Shown: piece after piece, positions 26,080 through 33,853 of the stretch | Layout of the letters: every line of letters begins with the position of its first letter | Numbering within the stretch: the first letter of the stretch is position 1 | Source of the DNA: Pseudomonas caricapapayae | GTDB lineage: Bacteria; Pseudomonadota; Gammaproteobacteria; Pseudomonadales; Pseudomonadaceae | DNA: 50,462 nt | Direction of reading: 5' to 3' | Assembly: GCF_001400735.1 (NCBI RefSeq) | Contig: NZ_LJPW01000134.1 | Coordinates: 1 to 50,462 of the forward strand | Made by a program: the position numbers and the translations under genes | Notes under the pieces: model-generated | Told to the model about the DNA's origin: nothing | Database searches by the model: none | What the model saw: only the letters and a program-made list of their open reading frames with translations

Positions 26080-26170
26080 GCACCAATTTCAGGACCTGTC
26101 TCAGGCGTCAGAACTTTCAGGATCCGCCGAGTGAATGGCACTTCCCCAAGTGTTTCGGCGGTCCTTTTTT
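26080..26170 (+). ncRNA. Structured leader or small RNA upstream of trxB
   Basis: Between a promoter-like region near 26040-26085 and the trxB ATG at 26221 lies a strong hairpin: GATCCGCCGA (26120-26129) pairs with TCGGCGGTCC, with an inner CACTT/AAGTG hairpin, and ends in TTTTTT at 26165-26170. An intrinsic terminator 50 bp before trxB implies either a small RNA of about 90 nt or a transcription attenuator. Two CAGGA motifs (near 26092 and 26119) occur in it. I do not recognise a known family. Confidence 0.45.
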
Positions 26171-26220
26171 ATCCAGCTGTTTCGATTGCGGCTTGAACAG
26201 TCGGTCGACAGGAGTGTGTC

Positions 26221-27183
26221 ATGTCAGACGTACGTCATTCCCGAGTGATTATTCTCGGCTCCGGCCCTGCCGGTTACAGCGCTGCGGTTTACGCCGCACG
26301 CGCCAACCTCAAGCCTCTGCTGATTACCGGCATGCAGGCTGGCGGTCAATTGACCACCACCACTGAAGTCGACAACTGGCCGGGCGATCCCCATGGTCTG
26401 ACCGGTCCTGCGCTGATGGAGCGTATGCGTGAGCACGCCGAGCGTTTCGAGACTGAAATCGTCTTCGATCACATCAACTCCGTTGATCTGGCCGGCAAGC
26501 CGTTCAGCCTTCAGGGCGACAGCGCAACCTACACCTGCGACGCGCTGATCATCGCCACTGGTGCCAGTGCCCGTTATCTGGGGCTGCCCTCGGAAGAGGC
26601 CTTCATGGGCAAGGGTGTTTCTGCGTGCGCCACATGCGACGGTTTCTTCTACCGCAACCGTGAGGTCGCGGTGGTCGGTGGTGGCAATACCGCTGTGGAA
26701 GAGGCGCTGTACCTGGCCAACATCGCCAGCAAGGTGACCCTGGTTCACCGTCGCGAAACGTTCCGCGCCGAGAAGATTCTCATCGACAAGCTGCACGCAC
26801 GCGTTGCCGAAGGAAAGATCGAACTCAAGCTCAACGCCACGCTGGACGAAGTGCTGGGTGACAACATGGGCGTGACCGGTGCGCGCCTGAAGAACAATGA
26901 CGGTAGCAGCGACGAACTGAAAGTCGACGGCGTGTTCATCGCTATCGGCCATACACCGAACACCTCGCTGTTCGACGGGCAACTGGCCTTGAAGGACGGT
27001 TACATGGTCGTACAGGGCGGCCGCGAAGGCAACGCCACAGCAACCAGCGTCGAAGGCGTATTTGCTGCCGGTGACGTGGCCGACCACGTGTATCGTCAGG
27101 CAATTACCTCGGCCGGTGCGGGCTGCATGGCAGCGCTGGACGTAGAGCGTTACCTGGACGGGCTGGCAGACGTATCGTTCTGA
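26221..27183 (+). CDS. trxB: Thioredoxin reductase
   Basis: The 320-residue homodimeric flavoprotein transfers electrons from NADPH to thioredoxin. It has the FAD motif LGSGPAGYSAAVYAARA, the redox pair C136-x-x-C139 in ACATCDGFFYRN, the NADPH motif VVGGGNTAVEEALYL and the C-terminal FAD contact FAAGDVADHVYRQAITSAG. A GGAG ribosome site precedes the ATG. The leader contains an attenuator-like hairpin. It converges with the hopJ operon across two hairpins (27213-27266). Confidence 0.97.
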   Translation: MSDVRHSRVIILGSGPAGYSAAVYAARANLKPLLITGMQAGGQLTTTTEVDNWPGDPHGLTGPALMERMREHAERFETEIVFDHINSVDLAGKPFSLQGDSATYTCDALIIATGASARYLGLPSEEAFMGKGVSACATCDGFFYRNREVAVVGGGNTAVEEALYLANIASKVTLVHRRETFRAEKILIDKLHARVAEGKIELKLNATLDEVLGDNMGVTGARLKNNDGSSDELKVDGVFIAIGHTPNTSLFDGQLALKDGYMVVQGGREGNATATSVEGVFAAGDVADHVYRQAITSAGAGCMAALDVERYLDGLADVSF

Positions 27184-27301
27184 TTGCCGTCTGATTCACT
27201 CTCGTGCCAATGCAAATCGGCACGCACCGGATCAAGCGTGGAGTGTCGGAAAGACACTGCCACGCTGGACCGTGAGCAACGACAGGTTTACAGACGCTTG
27301 A

Positions 27302-27643
27302 TCAAGCCTTGCGCTTGAGCGGCTCGCCTTCAAACTTCACACCCGCCAGACCACTCGCAATCAGCGCACGTATATTGCCGTGGTCGCTGCCTTCGGGGGT
27401 GGCTTGCACCGAGCGGTAGTGTTCGCCGAACGCCAGCAGTGCCTCCTCGTCGCTCAAGCCCTCCAGTAACGCCAGCCCAAGTGTCTTGCAAGAGCCTTCG
27501 TTTTGTCCGGCAGCGTTGTCAACGTTGCCATTTCTGAATGCCTGAGGCTGATAGTCGTAACCCTGCGCGATGAAGGCCAGGGTATCGGCGAATGCATGCT
27601 CGCCGCTGCGCAGACTGTTGCGCAGGGAGTTCAGATCAGTCAT
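27302..27643 (-). CDS. hopJ: HopJ-family protein
   Basis: The 113-residue protein matches the HopJ (HopPmaJ) family: FADTLAFIAQGYDYQPQAFR, then NGNVDNAAGQNEGSCKTLGL and the C-terminal HGNIRALIASGLAGVKFEG. The family was named for a P. syringae pv. maculicola type III-secreted protein, but homologues are widespread in non-pathogens. Here the start overlaps the end of the upstream DUF1244 gene by 8 bp, and that pair follows folX, folE and folM. The operon setting and lack of a visible hrp box argue for a housekeeping role. ATG 27643 is preferred over the longer frame to 27730. Confidence 0.88.
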   Translation of the reverse strand: MTDLNSLRNSLRSGEHAFADTLAFIAQGYDYQPQAFRNGNVDNAAGQNEGSCKTLGLALLEGLSDEEALLAFGEHYRSVQATPEGSDHGNIRALIASGLAGVKFEGEPLKRKA

Positions 27644-27932
27644 GTCTGGTTTCCTTGGCGAACGCCGCCTGTTGTTCGGCATTCGCTTCTTTCTGGTAGA
27701 GCGCTTTCCACTCGTTGTACGGCATGCCATAAACTACTTCGCGGGCATCATCGAGGCTGATGTCGATGTGCTTTTCATCGGCAGCGGCCTTGTACCACTT
27801 GGACAGACAGTTACGGCAAAAGCCGGACAGGTTCATCAGGTCGATGTTCTGGACATCCTTGCGGCTGTCCAGGTGTGCGACCAGACGACGGAAGGCTGCA
27901 GCTTCAAGTTCGAGGCGTTCTTGCTCGGTCAT
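27636..27932 (-). CDS. DUF1244-family protein
   Basis: The 98-residue protein belongs to the DUF1244 (SMc04008-like) family: EAAAFRRLVAHLDSRKDVQN, MNLSGFCRNCLSKWY and the ARE-VVYGMPYNEWK segment. The conserved CxxC (FCRNC) suggests metal or redox chemistry; the function is unknown. The ATG at 27932 is the usual start. The last 8 bases overlap hopJ, so the two are coupled. It lies 43 bp after folX on the same strand. Confidence 0.92.
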   Translation of the reverse strand: MTEQERLELEAAAFRRLVAHLDSRKDVQNIDLMNLSGFCRNCLSKWYKAAADEKHIDISLDDAREVVYGMPYNEWKALYQKEANAEQQAAFAKETRHD

Positions 27933-27975
27933 GACGGGCTCTTTTAAATAGACGGTTCGCGCCATGATAAGAGTT

Positions 27976-28347
27976 TCAGCGCTGACCGGCGAGCGTGATC
28001 GATACCGACTCGGCAAAGCGCAGCGCATGCGGCTTATCGACTTCCACCTCAGCGTAGGTCACTGCTTCGTGGCTCATCACCAGGTCCAGCACTTCTTGCG
28101 TCAGTCTTTCCAGCAGGGCAAAGCGGTTCCCTTCGACATGCTGAATGATGGCTTTGGTGATGGTGCGATAGTTGAGTGCATGCTCGATATCGTTGTCCCG
28201 AACGGCTTCCTGTGCCGCGTAGAGAATCGTCAGGTTGATCAGCACATCCTGTTTGTTGACGATTTCGTCCTCGTTGATACCGATAAATGTACGCAGGCGC
28301 AGGTCCTTGACCCGGATGCGTGCGGTGCCAGGTTCGAGTCTTGCCAT
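27976..28347 (-). CDS. folX: FolX, dihydroneopterin triphosphate 2'-epimerase
   Basis: A 123-residue protein of the FolB/FolX aldolase-epimerase fold: KDLRLRTFIGINEDEIVNKQ, the IEHALNYRTITKAI segment, and LLERLTQEVLDLVM. Its place after folE and before the DUF1244 gene matches the pseudomonad folX locus, so epimerase (monapterin pathway) is preferred over dihydroneopterin aldolase. The start at 28347 abuts the folE stop. The product would be substrate for FolM encoded upstream. Confidence 0.88.
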   Translation of the reverse strand: MARLEPGTARIRVKDLRLRTFIGINEDEIVNKQDVLINLTILYAAQEAVRDNDIEHALNYRTITKAIIQHVEGNRFALLERLTQEVLDLVMSHEAVTYAEVEVDKPHALRFAESVSITLAGQR

Positions 28348-28910
28348 TATTGCCTGCTCCGTCCGATCAATTGCAGAAACTCCATGCGGGTGGTGCTCGA
28401 ATCGCGGAAGGCACCCAGCATCACTGACGTGTTCATGGTCGAATTCTGTTTTTCGACACCGCGCATCATCATGCACATGTGTTTGGCCTCGATGACCACG
28501 GCGACACCTGCGGCCCCCGTGACTGCCTGAATGGCGTCGGCAATCTGTTTGGTCAGGTTTTCCTGGATCTGCAGGCGGCGGGCGAACATATCCACAATGC
28601 GTGCGATTTTCGACAGGCCCAGTACCTTGCCGGTCGGGATATAAGCCACATGCGCCTTGCCTATGAATGGCAGCAGGTGATGCTCGCAGAGCGAATACAG
28701 CTCGATGTTCTGGACAATCACCATCTCATCGTTATCGGAAGCGAACAGGGCGCCATTGACGATCTCTTCGACGCTCTGGGTGTAGCCATGACACAGATAC
28801 TGCATCGCTTTGGAGGCGCGTTTCGGGGTGTCCAGAAGGCCTTCACGGTCTGGATCTTCACCAAGGCCCAGAAGGATTTCCCGGTAGTGCTGTGGCAGGG
28901 ATGAACTCAT
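28347..28910 (-). CDS. folE: GTP cyclohydrolase I
   Basis: The 187-residue type I enzyme makes 7,8-dihydroneopterin triphosphate from GTP. Zinc ligands can be seen: Cys and His in YSLCEHHLLPF and Cys in EAKHMCMMMRG. GLSKIARIVDMFARRLQIQE is the conserved helix. It begins 21 bp after folM and its stop meets the folX start. Together folM-folE-folX form the monapterin (tetrahydromonapterin) branch of pterin synthesis. Confidence 0.96.
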   Translation of the reverse strand: MSSSLPQHYREILLGLGEDPDREGLLDTPKRASKAMQYLCHGYTQSVEEIVNGALFASDNDEMVIVQNIELYSLCEHHLLPFIGKAHVAYIPTGKVLGLSKIARIVDMFARRLQIQENLTKQIADAIQAVTGAAGVAVVIEAKHMCMMMRGVEKQNSTMNTSVMLGAFRDSSTTRMEFLQLIGRSRQ

Positions 28911-28931
28911 CAGAATGTTCCTCGGGGCGGC

Positions 28932-29642
28932 TTACTTGACGTGCCGTCCGCCGTTTACGGTCAGTGTGGTGCCGGTGACATAGGTGCTGTCCAGAAGGTA
29001 GCGCAGGCTCTGGTAAATCACTTCTGCACCAGGCTCTATGCCGATGGCCGACTTGGCCAGGGCGTTGGCGCGGTAGGCTGCATCGTCCTTGGGTTGAAAC
29101 ATCAACAGCGCAGGTGCTATGCCGTTGACTTTGACAAGAGGGGCGAACCTTGCGGCGAAGGACAGCGTCAGGCTTTCCAGGCCGGCCTTGGTTGCACAAT
29201 AGGCGATGTGCTTGCTGCTGCCCTTGCGGGTTACGTCATCGCTGATATGCACGATGTCAGCGACCTCACTGGCGTTCAGTAAAGGCTCGCAGTGCAGATT
29301 GATCAGATAGGGTGCCAGCATATGCACGCTGAACATGCGGGTGAAATTTTCGGCTTCTTCGCCAGGGGTTTCTGCCAGCCATTCGGACGCATTGTGAACG
29401 ATGGCACGCAGGCACGAGGTCTGGGTCTTCAGCAGATCGATGAACGCCGTGATTCCGGTTTCGCAGGAAAAGTCGCCGTAGAGCGCCACTGCTCCGGCCT
29501 GGCGCAGTTCCGTCACACTCGCATGTTCGGTGCGATAACTGATGATAACCCGATGCCCATGCTCGAGCAGGCGCAAGGCGCAATGCAGGCCCACGCGCTG
29601 GCTGGCGCCGGTGATCAGGATCGGTGCAGAAGATAAGGCCAT
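28932..29642 (-). CDS. folM: FolM-like dihydromonapterin reductase (SDR family)
   Basis: The 236-residue short-chain dehydrogenase has the pteridine-reductase pattern ITGASQRVG at the cofactor site (TGxxxRxG, NADPH-preferring), the active-site Tyr-x3-Lys in AYCATKAG, and the end YVTGTTLTVNGGRHVK. It reduces dihydromonapterin or dihydrofolate. ATG 29642 (MALSSAPILITG) is chosen; the longer frame to 29744 includes the promoter. It heads the operon folM-folE-folX-DUF1244-hopJ. Confidence 0.9.
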   Translation of the reverse strand: MALSSAPILITGASQRVGLHCALRLLEHGHRVIISYRTEHASVTELRQAGAVALYGDFSCETGITAFIDLLKTQTSCLRAIVHNASEWLAETPGEEAENFTRMFSVHMLAPYLINLHCEPLLNASEVADIVHISDDVTRKGSSKHIAYCATKAGLESLTLSFAARFAPLVKVNGIAPALLMFQPKDDAAYRANALAKSAIGIEPGAEVIYQSLRYLLDSTYVTGTTLTVNGGRHVK

Positions 29643-29717
29643 CGACAGCTCGCGTATCAGTTGTCCGAAGTGGACGGGGATTGTACGGTCGATTGTTTCT
29701 TCCAGTTCACAGGCAAA

Positions 29718-29744
29718 GTTATACCAGAGAATTTTTTTGTACAA
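29718..29744 (-). promoter_or_regulatory. Sigma-70 promoter of the folM operon
   Basis: On the minus strand a TTGTAC -35 box (29744-29739) and a TATAAC -10 box (29723-29718) are separated by 15 bp, with a TGG extended -10. This is 75 bp before the folM ATG. The spacing is short, which may imply an activator. Confidence 0.5.
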
Positions 29745-29764
29745 CCCTGTGCGATATTAAGCGC

Positions 29765-29875
29765 CTGTAGAGGCAGCGTGAGCAAGCGCTGTCCGTAAGC
29801 GTCATGGAGAATTGAGCGTGTGTCGGGGTTGCAAAGACCTGTACCTGAGTATCAGGCGTGTACAGGTCTTTTCGA
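29765..29875 (+). ncRNA. Candidate small RNA divergent from folM, with strong terminator
   Basis: A TATTAA -10-like box at 29755-29760 is followed by about 100 bp with no convincing gene. It ends in a perfect 12-bp stem: AAAGACCTGTAC (29833-29844) with GTACAGGTCTTT (29860-29871), then TTCG. The loop holds a nested CTGA/TCAG pair. The hairpin also sits just past the stop of the leftward monooxygenase-like gene and could serve as its terminator. Transcription is inferred only. Confidence 0.4.
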
Positions 29876-29877
29876 TA

Positions 29878-30447
29878 TTAGCGAGGGGATGGCGACTGTG
29901 TCGGGCGTGCAGGTGTCGCTGGTGCGCTTTGCAGCCAGGGTGCGAGCAGACGCGTGGACAGGGGAATGAACAGATAGACCATCAGCGGGGTGAGCACCGC
30001 TGTACTGATCATGATACGAGGCAGCAGGTCCAGATGATTGAGCAGCGGACCGAGCAGGAAGTTGAAGATCAGTGATACCGGAAAAAACGCCAGCCAGATC
30101 GCAACGGCCTGTTTCCAGCGGGGCGGGCGCTGATCGATTGCGCCGAACCAGCCGTCGATACCACTGACGCGATGTTCCGAAGGTTGCGCAAAAAGACCGC
30201 TGCCGCGCACCAGCCAGGAGCGTCGGGAGGCGGAATGCTCCCAGGCGTGCATGGTGTGCTCATCGGTGAAGCGGAAAATAATCTGAAACTCGTCATCGCC
30301 AGGCGGGGGAGCCAGCACGCCAGAGCCCAGATAGCCCGGGAAATCCGTGGCCAACTGTTCGCCTTCGTGCAGCCAGGCCATCATTTCATGGTAGCGACCA
30401 TGCGCCACGCGGCGGGCAACCATCAGGGTGACGGGTGAGGTAGACAT
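29878..30447 (-). CDS. Antibiotic-biosynthesis-monooxygenase-like membrane protein
   Basis: The 189-residue protein has an N-terminal ABM (ferredoxin-like) domain (about 1-95), with VTLMVARRVAHGRYHEMMAW and FRFTDEHTMHAWEHSASRR. The C-terminal membrane part (about 108-170) begins PPRWKQAVAIWLAFFPVSL and holds two hydrophobic spans. This architecture is common in proteobacteria and its function is unknown. The ending is Pro/Ser-rich. It stands alone between the folM region and the 30599 gene. Confidence 0.85.
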   Translation of the reverse strand: MSTSPVTLMVARRVAHGRYHEMMAWLHEGEQLATDFPGYLGSGVLAPPPGDDEFQIIFRFTDEHTMHAWEHSASRRSWLVRGSGLFAQPSEHRVSGIDGWFGAIDQRPPRWKQAVAIWLAFFPVSLIFNFLLGPLLNHLDLLPRIMISTAVLTPLMVYLFIPLSTRLLAPWLQSAPATPARPTQSPSPR

Positions 30448-30598
30448 TGTGTATCTCCGGTAGAGGCGTGAGATTCCCGGGTAGGGAGGTCACATGCCGC
30501 GATCCGGGGTGATGGGTCGCGACAGCTTCACTTGAAAAGCAAGCAAGGATTATTCCTTAAACGCTGCGCGACCGGTAGAGATTTGCTGCGTCGGCGGA

Positions 30599-31204
30599 TT
30601 ACTTGTGCAAGGACGGATGCTTGCGACGATGCTCCTGCAGAATGTACTGACGCAAACGCTCGGCGTCGTCCTTGCCGTGCTTGCTGAAGTGATAGGCACC
30701 GACATTGGGCTCGGTCATTCGCTCCAGCTTGCCGCGCATCGGAATAGGCGCATGACCTGGCGGGTTGAACCAGGCCGAAAAGTTTCTCGGCAGCTTGCCT
30801 TCCTTGCGGTACTCAAGCAGCACGCCCTTGAACGACAGCTCGTGTACCCACAGCGCCGTCAATGCGCCTTTTTCTGTTTCGAGCGGGATCGGCTCTTCCA
30901 GCACGAGTCGCCACGGGCGAATCTTCGGGCCTTCCTCGAAAATACTCGGTGCGCCCAGCTCCAGGTGCAGTGCATGGAATTCGTCCTCCACCAGGTGCAG
31001 AGGGAAATTCATCTGCTGGTTTTCGAACTGCGCATGGATCGTCACCTGCTCGTGAGCGGCCAGACGCGTCAACAGATCCTGAATCTGAACCCCGCCATTG
31101 ACCAGCAGACTGCGCGTACTGTCGCGTACGTTCAGCTTCGGATTGCGCTGCATGCTCTGGATGAAGTCCAGTTCAGCCTGTGTGAGGAGTGAATCAGGTT
31201 GCAT
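30599..31204 (-). CDS. Conserved hypothetical protein (201 aa)
   Basis: A soluble protein with normal codon use: LLTRLAAHEQVTIHAQFENQ and LVEDEFHALHLELGAPSIFE in the N-terminal half, SFKGVLLEYRKEGKLP in the middle and LRQYILQEHRRKHP at the end. The N-terminal half somewhat resembles the YcgR-N type fold that precedes PilZ domains, but the RxxxR motif of c-di-GMP-binding PilZ domains is absent. I leave the function open. It is preceded by its own upstream region and is divergent from the flavodoxin gene. Confidence 0.7.
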   Translation of the reverse strand: MQPDSLLTQAELDFIQSMQRNPKLNVRDSTRSLLVNGGVQIQDLLTRLAAHEQVTIHAQFENQQMNFPLHLVEDEFHALHLELGAPSIFEEGPKIRPWRLVLEEPIPLETEKGALTALWVHELSFKGVLLEYRKEGKLPRNFSAWFNPPGHAPIPMRGKLERMTEPNVGAYHFSKHGKDDAERLRQYILQEHRRKHPSLHK

Positions 31205-31413
31205 TGGCGGAAGACTCGGTCTGACCGGTTATTGAGAACAAAGACCATTGATTCCGCAAGTTGTTCTGACCGCTCATCGTATTGTTCCCTTTTAATGTTT
31301 CAACTTTGCCATGCGGTTTCCGTGCAGGCCAAAGGCAGAATGGTCCGTAGAAAATTCAGATGGCATTCTAAGGCATAATGTTTCACTTTTTTTAAGCTGC
31401 TGCAGGAATAGCC

Positions 31414-31866
31414 ATGAAAGTTGCCATCGTGTGTGGAACGGTCTACGGATCGGCCGAAGAAGTTGCCAGACACGCCTCTGCACTGTTGCGTGCCGCGGGC
31501 CACGAGACACTCGTCAACCCACGAATGACGTTGCCTGACGTGCTGGCCTTCGGGCCCGACGCAATCCTTGCGGTGACGTCGACCACGGGAATGGGCGAAT
31601 TGCCCGACAACCTCGTGCCGCTCCATTCAGAGTTGCGTGATCTTCTGCCTGCCAGGCTGCGCGGTTTGCCGGGAGGGGTGATCGCACTGGGTGATGCCAG
31701 CTACGGTGACACCTTCTGCGCCGGCGGCGAGCAGATGCGCGAATTGTTCGCTGAACTGGGTGTGAATGAAGTGCAGGACATGCTGCGGCTGGACGGAAGT
31801 GAAAGCGTAACCCCGGAAACCGACGCCGAGCCTTGGCTGGCAGCGTTCATCAAGCACCTGGGCTGA
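31414..31866 (+). CDS. MioC-like flavodoxin
   Basis: The 150-residue flavodoxin-fold protein has the FMN phosphate loop VCGTVYGSAEEVARH near the N-terminus (a variant of TGTxxGxA) and the ring-binding loops STTGMGELPDN and LGDASYGDTFCAGG. The size fits short-chain MioC/YqcA flavodoxins. It is an electron carrier with unknown partner. The upstream region has a TTTAAGCTGCTGCAGGAAT ribosome-site area. The next gene is 110 bp downstream in the same direction. Confidence 0.9.
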   Translation: MKVAIVCGTVYGSAEEVARHASALLRAAGHETLVNPRMTLPDVLAFGPDAILAVTSTTGMGELPDNLVPLHSELRDLLPARLRGLPGGVIALGDASYGDTFCAGGEQMRELFAELGVNEVQDMLRLDGSESVTPETDAEPWLAAFIKHLG

Positions 31867-31976
31867 AATCATCCTGCTGCTTTATCAGGCATGATTCAGC
31901 ACAGCGAGTATTGATTGTGACCGGCAGGTGCCTGGACGACACTCATCGCACGTGTCCTTTAAGCCTGGAGCCTGCG

Positions 31977-32888
31977 ATGAGCGAGTCGGTACGTTTCGAA
32001 GATAAAGTCGTGATTGTGACTGGCGCCGGTGGCGGGCTGGGACGCTCTCATGCGCTGCTGTTTGCCAGACATGGTGCGCGCGTGGTGGTCAACGATCTGG
32101 GTGGCTCGGCGTACGGCGAAGGGGCCAGTGCGTCGGCTGCCGATCGTGTCGTGGCCGAGATACGCGAGGCCGGTGGCACGGCGATAGCCAACCATGACTC
32201 GGTGATCGACGGCGAGCGGATAGTGCAGCACGCGCTCGATGCTTTCGGTCGTATCGATGTACTGGTCAACAACGCTGGCATCCTGCGCGACAAGACCTTC
32301 GCCAAAATGGAGGATGCCGACTGGGATCTCGTTTATCGCGTCCATGTCGAGGGTGCCTACAAGGTGACCCATGCCGCCTGGCCGCACCTGCGCGAGCAGA
32401 ATTATGGACGGGTGATCTTCACGTCATCGACGTCCGGTATCTACGGCAACTTCGGACAGTCCAATTACGCAACGGCCAAGCTCGGGCTTTACGGGCTGAC
32501 GCGCACCCTCGCACTGGAAGGTCGCAAGAACCGGATTCTTGTCAACGCCATTGCGCCAACGGGCGGTACACGCATGACCGAAGGCCTGATCCCGGCCAAT
32601 GTGTTCGAGTTGCTCAAGCCTGAACTGGTCAGCCCGCTGGTGGTGTATCTGGGCAGCGAACAGTGTCTGGGCAGCGGCGACCTGTTTGAAGTGGGCGGCG
32701 GCTGGATCGGCAAGGTCCGCTGGCAGCGCAGTCAGGGAGCCTGCTTCGACCCGCAGACAGGTTTCAGCCCCGAGGACGTCGCCGCGCAGTGGCAGACAAT
32801 TGGGGATTTCGATAACGCCGCGCACCCCGCTGATAATATCGAGGCGTTGAAAGAAATGATGGCCAATCTGCAAAAGTACGTTAATTAA
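31977..32888 (+). CDS. MFE-2-type short-chain 3-hydroxyacyl-CoA dehydrogenase
   Basis: The 303-residue SDR resembles the (3R)-hydroxyacyl-CoA dehydrogenase domain of peroxisomal multifunctional enzyme 2. The cofactor motif is VTGAGGGLGRSHALLFARHG, followed by NNAGILRDKTF and the catalytic NYATAKLGLYGL. The C-terminal extension SGDLFEVGGGWIGKVRWQRS is the MFE-2 signature and separates it from ordinary FabG-like SDRs. It probably acts in beta-oxidation-like metabolism. The ATG at 31977 follows GGAG; the longer frame to 31833 overlaps the flavodoxin gene. Confidence 0.9.
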   Translation: MSESVRFEDKVVIVTGAGGGLGRSHALLFARHGARVVVNDLGGSAYGEGASASAADRVVAEIREAGGTAIANHDSVIDGERIVQHALDAFGRIDVLVNNAGILRDKTFAKMEDADWDLVYRVHVEGAYKVTHAAWPHLREQNYGRVIFTSSTSGIYGNFGQSNYATAKLGLYGLTRTLALEGRKNRILVNAIAPTGGTRMTEGLIPANVFELLKPELVSPLVVYLGSEQCLGSGDLFEVGGGWIGKVRWQRSQGACFDPQTGFSPEDVAAQWQTIGDFDNAAHPADNIEALKEMMANLQKYVN

Positions 32889-33062
32889 TCAGGCTCTTAT
32901 AGGCGACGGACAGCGGAGAGAAAAGTGTTTGTCTGGCCAAGGGGGCTTATAATTACTTAATTGTTTATAAGGGTTTTTACTTTCTGTTGTCAGAACGGTC
33001 TTGGGGCACTGTAGGCACGGGATGGATTTCTTTATGGCTATTAATTAGGCCGCGTCAGCTCC

Positions 33063-33089
33063 GATATGAAGTTTGACTACATTCATATC
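33063..33089 (+). promoter_or_regulatory. Inverted repeat abutting the ribosome site of the 33101 gene
   Basis: GATATGAA (33063-33070) and TTCATATC (33082-33089) form a perfect 8-bp inverted repeat that ends directly at the AGGAG ribosome site (33090-33094). It may be an operator or an RNA hairpin affecting translation. Confidence 0.4.
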
Positions 33090-33100
33090 AGGAGTATCAC

Positions 33101-33658
33101 ATGGCCAAAACAATGTGGGGCGACTTACCACCGGTCACTGTCGCCGCGCCCCCGGCAAGACTCAAGATAAAAAAGGCTGCAGCACAGGTCATTCAGGTCT
33201 TGCAGGAGGTGGGTGAGAACGCAATTGCGCTTAATTCGGTGGCAATGGAGAAACGCAAAATGAAGCCGCTGTTCAAGGGCTTCAATCCTGAACAGATTAC
33301 CCCGAAGGACCTTAACAGGGCCGGAATGATCTTGTACAAGTTCGGCATGATCGACAATCACACCGCCGAACTCATGAGCCGAACCGGTGATGAATTCGAC
33401 AAGAAAGGCAAACTCGTCGATCCAGCCAAGGAAATCAATGCGCTGGAGTTTTTTGCCAATCGGATCATTGAAATGAAAGAAAAGGCAATGAGCGGAGATC
33501 CTTACGCCAAGATATTATTGCCGGATTACATAAAGACGATCCATATCATGCAGAATCTTCAGGCATTCGCCGAATCGGGCGACAGTTACGACATGCGCAA
33601 GATCAAGGATATGGAAAACAAGGGGCTGGTCAAACGATCACCGAATGCCAAGGCGTGA
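33101..33658 (+). CDS. Uncharacterised 185-residue protein
   Basis: The start has a clear AGGAG site 7 bp upstream. The protein is basic and mostly helical, with no signal or membrane segment: LKIKKAAAQVIQVLQEVGEN, then KDLNRAGMILYKFGMIDNHT and the C-terminal MRKIKDMENKGLVKRSPNAK. The upstream 200 bp is AT-rich and the gene is somewhat lower in GC than its neighbours, suggesting later arrival. I recognise no family. A hrp box was looked for and not convincingly found. Confidence 0.7.
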   Translation: MAKTMWGDLPPVTVAAPPARLKIKKAAAQVIQVLQEVGENAIALNSVAMEKRKMKPLFKGFNPEQITPKDLNRAGMILYKFGMIDNHTAELMSRTGDEFDKKGKLVDPAKEINALEFFANRIIEMKEKAMSGDPYAKILLPDYIKTIHIMQNLQAFAESGDSYDMRKIKDMENKGLVKRSPNAKA

Positions 33659-33673
33659 GGTTGCCCAGGCAAT

Positions 33674-33707
33674 AAAAAAGGCCGCTGTACCTGTACAGGC
33701 AGCGGCC
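33674..33707 (-). terminator. Second leftward terminator-like hairpin
   Basis: GGCCGCTG (33680-33687) pairs with CAGCGGCC (33700-33707). On the minus strand it is followed by TTTTTTATT. It has no T-run on the plus strand, so it points leftward, downstream of the sirB1 terminator. Confidence 0.75.
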
Positions 33708-33763
33708 AAACAAAACGCAGGATCAAGGGAGCTTGCAAATCCACGTCGATTCAACGCGCGCAG

Positions 33764-33828
33764 GTTACCTGCCCTCGTTGCGCTGAAAAATCCCCGCAGG
33801 GGATATGCACCCTTACCGGGCAGGTAAC
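33764..33828 (-). terminator. Terminator of the polysaccharide/sirB1 operon within a long inverted repeat
   Basis: An inner hairpin ATCCCC-GCA-GGGGAT (33790-33804) is followed on the minus strand by TTTTT: an intrinsic terminator 50 bp past sirB1. It is enclosed by a perfect 11-bp inverted repeat, GTTACCTGCCC (33764-33774) and GGGCAGGTAAC (33818-33828). Confidence 0.7.
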
Positions 33829-33853
33829 AATTCGCAGGAAGAGCATACGCGGT

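Noticed and set aside
33001..33035. A possible hrp box (AGAACG ... GCAC) upstream of the 33101 gene, which would make it a type III effector
   Set aside because: The first half matches GGAACC at only four of six bases, the spacer is 17 rather than 15-16, and the CCACNNA half is poor. The protein also lacks a typical effector N-terminus.
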